From NCBI GenBank assembly GCA_026395105.1, contig JAPLZH010000012.1, positions 1 to 6,639 of the forward strand: a stretch of 6,639 nt of DNA. The letters are read 5' to 3'. The notes under the pieces were generated by a model. The model saw only the letters and a list, made by a program, of their open reading frames with translations. It had not been told where the DNA came from and made no database searches. Positions 1-5,590 of the stretch are shown one piece after another. The stretch comes from Candidatus Tayloriibacteriota bacterium (GTDB taxonomy: Bacteria; Patescibacteriota; Minisyncoccia; Phycocordibacterales; PALSA-1337). The translations under genes were made by a program, and so were the position numbers. Each line of letters begins with the position of its first letter. Position 1 is the first letter of the stretch.

Positions 1-1
1 T

Positions 2-130
2 ACCGTTACTCAAGAAGATTTAGATGAAATCCATTCCTTCTTGAATGACCGACCTAGGGAGTGTATTGAGTTTAGGACAGCAACAGAGTATTATTCATTA
101 TTAAGTTCGAGTGTCCTACTTGAGGGGTAG
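2..130 (+). CDS. IS30-like transposase, C-terminal fragment (5' end outside window)
   Basis: An open frame runs from the left edge to a TAG at 128-130 and encodes about 42 residues. It contains the block LNDRPRECIEFRTATEYY, which matches the C-terminal signature of IS30-family DDE transposases (LNxRPRKxLxFxTPxExF). These enzymes cut and join insertion-sequence ends. The catalytic DDE residues lie upstream and cannot be seen. The usual G and P of the LGFRTP stretch are replaced here (IEFRTA), which may mean a divergent or decaying copy. In IS30-type elements the right inverted repeat often overlaps the last codons, so GTGTCCTACTTGAGGGG near 111-127 could be part of that repeat; this is inference because the left end is not visible. 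Another integrase-core family is possible, but the RPR block favours IS30. Confidence 0.62.
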   Translation, partial: TVTQEDLDEIHSFLNDRPRECIEFRTATEYYSLLSSSVLLEG

Positions 131-203
131 CTAGAGGGAAAGGCGCCGACTGGAATAGAAACATAGTCTGTCCATCCGGTCTTTCAGGGAAAGGTCACTT
201 AGA

Positions 204-301
204 AGGGAAATGCTAAATTGCTTAGACGGGCAAATCGCCAGCGGATTCAGGTACGATGTCTTCGTTTGGCCGTGCTGTGCCATGTGAATTAGCTTCTCAG
301 C
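204..301 (+). other. Degenerate tRNA-Leu-like segment
   Basis: This stretch holds, in order, blocks reminiscent of a bacterial tRNA-Leu. The first is a D-arm-like AATGCTAAATTGCTTAGACG, in which CTAA (213-216) pairs with TTAG (222-225). The second is TTCAGGT (246-252), where the anticodon loop would be. The third is a variable-arm-like TGTCTTCG...CCGTGC. The last is TGTGAAT (283-289), where a T-loop TTCGAAT would be. It is not a functional tRNA as far as I can fold it: there is no 7-bp acceptor stem, the T-stem pairs at only 3 of 5 positions, and about 10 extra nt precede the anticodon region. An intrinsic terminator follows 20 nt later. It may be a decayed tRNA, a tRNA-derived element, or chance similarity. 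Confidence 0.25.
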
Positions 302-320
302 TCTCCATCTCAGAAAATAC

Positions 321-349
321 TCCGTCACCCAGCGTGGCGGATTTTTTTT
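321..349 (+). terminator. Rho-independent terminator
   Basis: TCCGTCA (321-327) pairs with TGGCGGA (335-341) through seven pairs, one of them T-G, around a 7-nt loop. Eight T residues follow at 342-349. This is a textbook plus-strand intrinsic terminator. It would end transcription coming from the transposase end or from an RNA made in 131-320, and it insulates the hydrolase promoter that starts about 25 nt downstream. Read on the minus strand it has no T-tract. Confidence 0.8.
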
Positions 350-374
350 GCAAATTCTCTTGTAAACAGCCCCG

Positions 375-383
375 TGATATAAT
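375..383 (+). promoter_or_regulatory. Extended -10 promoter of the hydrolase gene
   Basis: TGATATAAT is a perfect extended -10 element (TG-N-TATAAT). No good -35 box is present: TTCTCT at 355-360 has 17-bp spacing but is weak, which is usual for extended -10 promoters. The predicted transcription start is near 390, giving a leader of about 18 nt before the ATG at 408. The leader has no Shine-Dalgarno sequence. Confidence 0.65.
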
Positions 384-407
384 TTTACTATATTTAAAGA
401 TAAGATT

Positions 408-1031
408 ATGAAACCCTATTCAAAAATGAATTCAAAAAATACCGCTTTAGTTATTATCGATATTGTTAATGGTTGTTGTCATGAGAATTGTGAAGATTTA
501 GAGAGGGGTATTACTTTCTCAAAAATTAGAAAAATGGTTCCACAATTAAACTCCTTTGTCGAAAAATTTAGGGAAAAAGTCGGTGGTAAAATTATATTCA
601 CAAATATAACTCCTTGGACAAAGGAGCATTTGCCGGAAAACATAAAGGAATTATATGAGGATCCAGTAGCTACTTATTACAGTGATGGTTCAAAATTTGA
701 AGAAGATTTTTACATCGTCAAACCTAGAAAAGAAGATATTATTATAACAAAAAATAATTATGATACATTCTCAAATCCTGAATTCGATAAGATTTTAAGA
801 GAAAACGGAATTCAGTATTTAATAATGACTGGTGTTTTTACTGATGGATGTGTTTTGGCGACTATATGCGGTGGATTTAGTCATGGATATAATTTCGTAG
901 TACTTAAAGATTTAATTGAAACAACTGATGTAAAGATTCGACAAGAACTTTGCAAACATCTTCTCGATTTCACTTTCCCCATTATGTATGGGAAAACAAT
1001 CACATCTAGCGAATTATTGAATACATGGTGA
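408..1031 (+). CDS. Isochorismatase-family cysteine hydrolase
   Basis: The 207-aa protein has the isochorismatase-like fold signature. Asp18 lies in ALVIIDIVNG, Lys115 in ITKNNYDTF, and Cys148 in GVFTDGCV. Together these form the Asp-Lys-Cys triad of the family, and the residues before Cys148 fit the region of the conserved cis-peptide. Family members hydrolyse C-N bonds (nicotinamide, N-carbamoylsarcosine, ureidoacrylate, biuret) or the vinyl ether of isochorismate. The substrate here cannot be assigned; nicotinamidase is not supported because its HxxH metal-binding motif is not evident. No signal peptide is seen, so it is likely cytoplasmic. Length is normal for the family. The start at 408 follows the promoter; Met7 (426) is an alternative. 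The gene is a single transcription unit beside an IS end and is visibly more AT-rich than uvrB, which is consistent with acquisition by transfer (inference). Confidence 0.85.
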   Translation: MKPYSKMNSKNTALVIIDIVNGCCHENCEDLERGITFSKIRKMVPQLNSFVEKFREKVGGKIIFTNITPWTKEHLPENIKELYEDPVATYYSDGSKFEEDFYIVKPRKEDIIITKNNYDTFSNPEFDKILRENGIQYLIMTGVFTDGCVLATICGGFSHGYNFVVLKDLIETTDVKIRQELCKHLLDFTFPIMYGKTITSSELLNTW

Positions 1032-1115
1032 TATGACAAAACGAATTCCTTAGGTCCTCATTGACGTCTTTCTTCGTAAATTTTTCAACCGATTTTTTGC
1101 CATATATACCCAGCA

Positions 1116-1170
1116 TTTGAAACATACCACCCTATGGTATATTTTAGACCATTGGGTGGTATGTTTCGAA
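1116..1170 (+). repeat. Long inverted repeat with promoter-like spacer
   Basis: GAAACATACCACCC (1119-1132) and GGGTGGTATGTTTC (1154-1167) are perfect 14-bp inverted arms. Pairing continues inward after one T-T mismatch (ATGGT with ACCAT), leaving a 9-nt loop, and outward by three more pairs including one T-G. No T-tract follows on either strand, so it is not a standard terminator. The spacer contains TGGTATATT (1135-1143), an extended -10 box at the dyad centre. An operator with a repressor or activator, a cruciform, or a small mobile palindromic element are all possible. Shorter alternative hairpins exist too: ATACC/GGTAT at 1124-1140 and ACCA/TGGT at 1148-1160. Confidence 0.75.
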
Positions 1171-1209
1171 AGTGACCTATGTGTCTCAAAAAATAGGCGT
1201 CAAAAAAAG

Positions 1210-1238
1210 TTGGAAAAAGTCTTAAAAACATGTATAGT
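1210..1238 (+). promoter_or_regulatory. Candidate uvrB promoter overlapping the upstream ATG
   Basis: TTGGAA (1210-1215) and TATAGT (1233-1238) are separated by exactly 17 bp and match the sigma-70 consensus at 4 of 6 and 5 of 6 positions. The predicted start of transcription is 1244-1246, coinciding with an in-frame GTG at 1245. If the promoter is real, the ATG at 1230 is not transcribed and the mRNA is leaderless. A second, upstream promoter inside the inverted repeat (-10 at 1138-1143) could make a longer transcript that includes the ATG. Confidence 0.5.
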
Positions 1239-3377
1239 GGTGATGTGTCAATATTCGATTTGAGGGGAAAATTTGCGCCTGCTGGTGATCAGCCAAAGGC
1301 TATAGAGAAGCTAAATGAAGGCTTAAAAAAGGGCTTAAATCATCAGACTTTATTCGGTGCTACGGGCACGGGAAAGACTTTTACTGTATCAAATGTTATA
1401 GCAAATTATGGGAAGCCTACTCTAGTTATAGCCCATAATAAAACTCTGGCGGCTCAGCTAGCTGAAGAGTATCGTGATTTTTTTCCAAATAATGCTGTTC
1501 ACTACTTCGTCTCTTATTATGATTTTTATCAGCCAGAAGCATATTTGCCAGTGACGGATACATACATAGAAAAGGAGGCGATGATAAATGAGGAAATAGA
1601 CAGACTTCGTCACGCTTCCACTCAGGATTTACTTACTCGTAAAGACGTCATAATAGTAGCTTCGGTCTCCTGCATTTATGGTTTAGGTAGTCCCGAGGAA
1701 TATGAGAAAGTAAATATGAAAATCTCTGTGGGGCAGGAATGGCATCGCGCGGACTTCGTCCGCGCGCTCACCCACATTTTCTATGAGCGCACAAACGCCG
1801 ATCTTAACCCTGGGCAGTTCCGAGGAATCGGTCCCGCTATAGAAATCATGCCTGTAAACGAAGAGGTGATTTATAGAATTGAATTTGATGGTCCTCATAT
1901 CTCCGGAATTACGAAAATAGATTCAGTCACTAGGACTATTATAAATACATTAAAAAATTACTTTGTCTTTCCGGCAAAGCATTTTATCTCCACTGATGCA
2001 CAGAATAAACGCGCTTTTGAAACTATAAAAAAAGAACTAGAAGACAGAGTAAAAGAATTAGAAGCTGAAGGAAAAACTCTAGAATCAGAACGCTTAAGAC
2101 GCCGAGTCAGATATGATTTAGCTTTAATTCGTGAAGTCGGTTACTGTAACGGAATAGAGAATTATTCCAGACATTTTTCTGGAAAATCAGCTGGCGAACC
2201 ACCAGACTCTTTGCTTTCATATTTTCCTCATAAAGCAGACGGCACGCCAGATTTTCTCACTATAATAGACGAATCTCACGTCACCATTCCTCAGTTAAAT
2301 GGAATGTACGCGGGCGATGCTTCTAGAAAAAAGGCACTCGTCGACTTCGGCTTTCGCCTTCCATCGGCAAAAGATAATCGCCCCCTAAAATTCGATGAAT
2401 TTAGTAAAAGAGTCGGACCTATCATTTACACTACAGCCACTCCTGGAAAATATGAAAAAGAAAAGAGTGAGCAGATAGTCGAGCAAATCATTCGCCCGAC
2501 AGGCCTTATAGACCCAGAAATTCAGGTCCGCCCAGTTACAGAGAAAAAAGCGGAAGACGGAGAGAACTCTGCCTCACCTGCTACGTCTGGCGCACGCGGC
2601 GCATCCGCCTTTCCTGGCCAGATAATAGACTTCGTGGCTGAAGCTGAGAAAGTTATAGCAAAAGATCAGCGAGCCATAGCTACAACTTTGACTAAAAAGA
2701 TGGCCGAGGACCTCAGTACTTATCTAAAAGAAAAGGGAATTAAAGCAGAATACCTACACAGTGATGTAGAAACACTGGATAGAATAAGAATTCTAAATGA
2801 ATTTCGCCGCGGTGCTAGAAAAGGTGGCTTTGACTGTATAGTCGGCGTAAATCTTCTTAGAGAAGGACTGGACCTCCCAGAAGTATCATTTATCGGCGTG
2901 CTCGATGCTGATAAAGAAGGTTTCCTTCGTTCAGAAACTTCTTTAGTTCAAATAATCGGCCGCGCTGCTAGAAATGTAGATGGAAAAGTCATACTTTATG
3001 CCGACTCTATAACTAATTCTATGCAAAGGGCGATGGACGAAACGAATCGCCGTCGAAAAATTCAGACTGACTATAATACGAAACACGGAATCACACCGAA
3101 AACTATCATAAAAGAAATTCACTCTATCACTGACAGAATGCAGTCAGATCATGAAAAGGCAGTAGAGAATATTACAAACCTCGACTCTAAAGCATATAAA
3201 GGCAAAATGAGAGCCCTTATCTCCGAGAAGGGCAAAGAAATGGATGAAGCAGTAAAAATCCTCGACTTCGAAACAGCCGCCCTTTTACGTGATGAAATCG
3301 CTATTTTAAAGATGAAATCAGGCAGTCGTCCGACTTCAAAAACTGCTAAAAACACTATAAAAAAGAAATCCAGATAA
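1230..3377 (+). CDS. uvrB: UvrABC excinuclease subunit B
   Basis: UvrB is the damage-verifying helicase-like subunit of nucleotide excision repair. UvrA loads it on DNA and UvrC then makes the incisions. From the ATG, Walker A GATGTGKT lies at 43-50. The beta-hairpin region YYDFYQPEAYLP, which clamps one strand, is at 96-107. SVSCIYGLG is at 145-153, Walker B DESH at 347-350, TATPG at 402-406, and helicase motif VI QIIGRAARN at 574-582. The C-terminal UVR domain (about 652-694) contacts UvrC. At 715 aa it is longer than E. coli UvrB (673). The extra length is partly a low-complexity insert at about 437-462, rich in A, S, G and E, and partly a basic tail. The N-terminus from GTG 1245 (VSIFDLRGKF) aligns better with family starts than the ATG at 1230, so the true protein may be 710 aa. 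Domain 2 has GQFRGIGP where RVRGD is usual. Confidence 0.97.
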   Translation: MYSGDVSIFDLRGKFAPAGDQPKAIEKLNEGLKKGLNHQTLFGATGTGKTFTVSNVIANYGKPTLVIAHNKTLAAQLAEEYRDFFPNNAVHYFVSYYDFYQPEAYLPVTDTYIEKEAMINEEIDRLRHASTQDLLTRKDVIIVASVSCIYGLGSPEEYEKVNMKISVGQEWHRADFVRALTHIFYERTNADLNPGQFRGIGPAIEIMPVNEEVIYRIEFDGPHISGITKIDSVTRTIINTLKNYFVFPAKHFISTDAQNKRAFETIKKELEDRVKELEAEGKTLESERLRRRVRYDLALIREVGYCNGIENYSRHFSGKSAGEPPDSLLSYFPHKADGTPDFLTIIDESHVTIPQLNGMYAGDASRKKALVDFGFRLPSAKDNRPLKFDEFSKRVGPIIYTTATPGKYEKEKSEQIVEQIIRPTGLIDPEIQVRPVTEKKAEDGENSASPATSGARGASAFPGQIIDFVAEAEKVIAKDQRAIATTLTKKMAEDLSTYLKEKGIKAEYLHSDVETLDRIRILNEFRRGARKGGFDCIVGVNLLREGLDLPEVSFIGVLDADKEGFLRSETSLVQIIGRAARNVDGKVILYADSITNSMQRAMDETNRRRKIQTDYNTKHGITPKTIIKEIHSITDRMQSDHEKAVENITNLDSKAYKGKMRALISEKGKEMDEAVKILDFETAALLRDEIAILKMKSGSRPTSKTAKNTIKKKSR
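1746..1766 (+). repeat. Perfect GC-rich palindrome inside uvrB
   Basis: CGCGCGGAC and GTCCGCGCG (9 bp each) flank a TTC loop. The 21 bp are exactly seven in-frame codons encoding RADFVRA (residues 173-179). The stretch is a sharp GC island in an AT-rich gene. The hairpin at 6478-6500 has the same build: a GCGC-rich stem with a TTC loop. Confidence 0.8.
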
Positions 3378-3402
3378 TCACATGCATTTTCTTTGCATAA
3401 GA

Positions 3403-3411
3403 TGTTATACT
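3403..3411 (+). promoter_or_regulatory. Extended -10 promoter of the signalling operon
   Basis: TGTTATACT is an extended -10 (TG-N-TATACT, 5 of 6 in the hexamer). Six nt separate it from the in-frame ATG at 3418, so transcription would start at or next to that start codon. The ATG at 3382 would lie upstream of the transcript. No convincing -35 box is seen. Confidence 0.6.
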
Positions 3412-3417
3412 TATGCT

Positions 3418-3693
3418 ATGAATATGTCACAATTTCTTCCTTGGATTCCAGTGGCGATCGGCTTCATAACAGCCATCATCGCGGTGTCTTATTCATTTAA
3501 AATTAAAGGTTCGGTAGTAGGTAATATTTTACAGTCATTTGGTCTTGGAATTTTCGTGGGTGTATGTGCGCTCGTTTTAGAGATAGTTCCTATGATTAAT
3601 CACGGAATCCAGGATTATTTCTATTACGCCTTTGAGATAATCAGCTATCTTTTATTAGCAGTGGGAGTTTGGAAGATAAAAGATATCGCATAA
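3418..3693 (+). CDS. Small three-helix membrane protein upstream of the histidine kinase
   Basis: The 91-aa protein (from ATG 3418) is almost entirely hydrophobic. Likely membrane helices are at about 6-27 (FLPWIPVAIGF...), 33-56 (VVGNILQSFGLGIFVG...) and 67-86 (YFYYAFEIISYLLLAVG). Lysines at 28 and 30 and in the C-terminal WKIKDIA suggest, by the positive-inside rule, an outside N-terminus and inside C-terminus. I do not recognise a named family. An ATG at 3382 would add 12 residues (MHFLCIRCYTYA), but it overlaps the promoter, so I chose 3418; Met3 (3424) is another option. The gene starts 40 nt after uvrB and ends 15 nt before a kinase that has no membrane segment. A role as membrane sensor or anchor for that kinase is inferred from context only. 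Confidence 0.75.
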   Translation: MNMSQFLPWIPVAIGFITAIIAVSYSFKIKGSVVGNILQSFGLGIFVGVCALVLEIVPMINHGIQDYFYYAFEIISYLLLAVGVWKIKDIA

Positions 3694-3704
3694 TGGTTTA
3701 TTAT
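3694..3704 (+). promoter_or_regulatory. Possible internal -10 element before the kinase gene
   Basis: TGGTTTATT (3694-3702) resembles an extended -10 with 6 nt to the ATG at 3709; an overlapping TATTAT (3699-3704) lies 4 nt from it. The 15-nt gap after the membrane-protein stop contains no Shine-Dalgarno sequence. It could provide an independent, leaderless start for the kinase, but the hexamer match is weak and AT-rich chance is likely. Confidence 0.3.
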
Positions 3705-3708
3705 TAGT

Positions 3709-5589
3709 ATGTCGCTTCAGAGTTTACTTTCTACAAATATATTTAAAGTTAAGAAAACGATCGATCCGCCACTCGCGGCTGTCGAGAAACTCTTTTTATA
3801 TGTCGTAGATCAAATAGAAGACAAAAGTTCTGCAGAAAATAGCTTTGGAGTTTATTTAGAAGCTAGACAAAAGCAAAATGAGGATCAGATTTTCGCTCTC
3901 GTTAGAGCATATTATGCTTGCGAATCACACATTAAGGATAAAATCTCTTTTAGAGAAAGTGTTAGGTCAAAGATAAGTATTGAATCCTTAAATCCTAAAT
4001 TAAGGCTTATATTCTTAGGTGAACCAGAACAGGCCCTCCTTCTTTATGAGCAGTTCTCTTTGCCCTTTATAGAATATTTAGCCACGAATTTAGGAGTGAC
4101 TAGGGTCGAAAGAATTATCCAAAGCCAGAGGGCTTTTCCTGCTCTTCGAGGAATTTCTCTAAATGACCGCGGAATAGATTTTAGTAAATTAGATAATTTT
4201 CTATTTACTAAAGGGGAAGTACAGAAAAAAGATATAGATAATACATTTTCCTTTTTCTATAATCTGCTCCTGACAGAAATCTCAGTTCTTTTTAGCGACA
4301 CAGTGGCGAGCGCTCTCGTAAAAAAGGTTTTCGATACTGTAAAATCTGCTTATGATTACTATATTATCTCTGTTTTCCTAAATGTAGTACCAGAAAATGA
4401 TTTGGAAACTGAGAGATTAACATTCCTTTCAAGAGATGAATTAGAGGCAAAGGTTCGCGAAAGGACATTTTTATTAAAACAGGAAAAAGAAAGGGTAGAT
4501 CAAAAAGTTCGCGAAAGGACACATGAATTAGAAGATGAAAGGTCAAAACTAGCCATCATTACAGAAAACATGAATGAGGGTACGATTCTTTTTGATGAGG
4601 ATCGCCGTGTCATGTACGTAAATACTAGGGCTTGGAAGCTACTTAGTGTGGATCAAATCGGAAGTAATAATTCCCTAGAGTTTATAGCCGATGCTTTTAC
4701 GAAGAAGTTTATGGGCATTAATATAAAAGTATCATTCGATAAAGTTACTCCGAGTGAACCTTATACTATCCCCGAAATAGATGTAGATGAAAGGGTATAT
4801 AAAATCACATTTACCTTTTTGCAAAATGAAAAGGATTCAAATAGAAATCGCTCGCTGATCTGGATAGAAGATATTACTGAGTCGAAAATCCTCGAGCGAA
4901 AAAAGAGTGAATTCGTCTCCGTGGTAGCACATCAGCTCCGTACTCCACTTTCGGGAATTAAGTGGACACTTCATATGCTTACCTCAGGTGATCTAGGACC
5001 ACTAACTGATGATCAAAAGAATTTTATAGGCAAAGCTTATGATAGTAATGACCGCATGATAGATCTTATAAACGACATGCTATCTGTCGATAGAATAGTT
5101 TCAGGCCATATGCAGTTCTTCTATATAAGCTCTCAGATTCTCGATATAGTAGACAGTGTAATGTATGAATTAAACCCCACAGCTCATAAGAGAAATGTCA
5201 CAATATCCTTTAAAGACCGCCCTATCTCTTTGCCGAAGATAAATATGGATCCTGAGAAAATACGTGCCGTAGTGCAGAATCTCATAGAAAATGCTATAAA
5301 ATATACTAAGGAGGGTGGAACAGTGCTCGTGCGTGCGATAGATAAAAATGATACAATTCACATAGAAATAGAAGATAGTGGAATCGGAATTCCACCAGCA
5401 GAACAGGGTAGTATATTCTCTAGATTCTTTAGAGGAAGTAATGCTCTTAGAGTTCAGACAGATGGCTCTGGCCTCGGATTATTTATAGCGAAGAGCATTG
5501 TCGAATCACATCATGGAAGCATCGGCTTTAAGAGTGAATTAGGCAAAGGAACAGTTTTTTATTTTGATATACCAAAAGATTTAAAATAA
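3709..5589 (+). CDS. Soluble PAS-domain sensor histidine kinase
   Basis: The 626-aa two-component sensor kinase has, in order, four parts. An unrecognised, mostly helical N-terminal region spans about 1-240. A charged coiled-coil linker (about 241-282) carries two KVRERT motifs at 248-253 and 266-271. A PAS-like domain follows at about 283-392 (TENMNEGTILFDEDRRVMYVN). Last come HisKA and HATPase_c domains. The phosphoacceptor is His408 in AHQLRTPL; the residue after it is Gln, not the more common Glu/Asp. ATP-binding boxes are complete: N-box NLIENAIKYT with Asn528, G1 DSGIGIP (556-562), F-box FSRFFRG (570-576) and G2 GSGLGLFIA (586-594). No signal peptide or membrane segment is seen, so it is cytoplasmic unless tethered. 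It lies between a small membrane protein and a response regulator whose ATG comes 1 nt after its stop, which makes that regulator its likely partner. Confidence 0.93.
   Translation: MSLQSLLSTNIFKVKKTIDPPLAAVEKLFLYVVDQIEDKSSAENSFGVYLEARQKQNEDQIFALVRAYYACESHIKDKISFRESVRSKISIESLNPKLRLIFLGEPEQALLLYEQFSLPFIEYLATNLGVTRVERIIQSQRAFPALRGISLNDRGIDFSKLDNFLFTKGEVQKKDIDNTFSFFYNLLLTEISVLFSDTVASALVKKVFDTVKSAYDYYIISVFLNVVPENDLETERLTFLSRDELEAKVRERTFLLKQEKERVDQKVRERTHELEDERSKLAIITENMNEGTILFDEDRRVMYVNTRAWKLLSVDQIGSNNSLEFIADAFTKKFMGINIKVSFDKVTPSEPYTIPEIDVDERVYKITFTFLQNEKDSNRNRSLIWIEDITESKILERKKSEFVSVVAHQLRTPLSGIKWTLHMLTSGDLGPLTDDQKNFIGKAYDSNDRMIDLINDMLSVDRIVSGHMQFFYISSQILDIVDSVMYELNPTAHKRNVTISFKDRPISLPKINMDPEKIRAVVQNLIENAIKYTKEGGTVLVRAIDKNDTIHIEIEDSGIGIPPAEQGSIFSRFFRGSNALRVQTDGSGLGLFIAKSIVESHHGSIGFKSELGKGTVFYFDIPKDLK
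4453..4521 (+). repeat. 15-bp direct repeat in the kinase coiled coil
   Basis: GTTCGCGAAAGGACA occurs at 4453-4467 and again at 4507-4521, exactly 54 bp (18 codons) apart. It encodes the repeated VRERT core of the linker helix. The exact nucleotide identity points to a recent tandem duplication, or gene conversion, of an 18-residue coiled-coil unit. Confidence 0.75.
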
Positions 5590-5590
5590 C

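Noticed and set aside
131..328. 65-aa minus-strand open frame
   Set aside because: It runs antisense through the tRNA-like segment and into the terminator region. It has no family resemblance, and frames of this kind commonly arise as antisense translations of tRNA-like DNA followed by a hairpin.
1032..1110. Intrinsic terminator after the hydrolase gene
   Set aside because: ACG-N8-CGT followed by AAATTTTT is the only candidate. A 3-bp stem is too weak to call.
1119..1167. SOS/LexA box upstream of uvrB
   Set aside because: The arms contain GAAACATA but are separated by 21 bp, and the spacing fits neither the E. coli nor the Gram-positive LexA site.
1119..1167. Rho-independent terminator at the long inverted repeat
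   Set aside because: No T-tract follows the stem on either strand.
1683..1898. Minus-strand open frame inside uvrB, and similar ones at 3149-3355, 4364-4546 and 5170-5361
   Set aside because: All lie wholly within strongly supported plus-strand genes, and their translations show no domain pattern.
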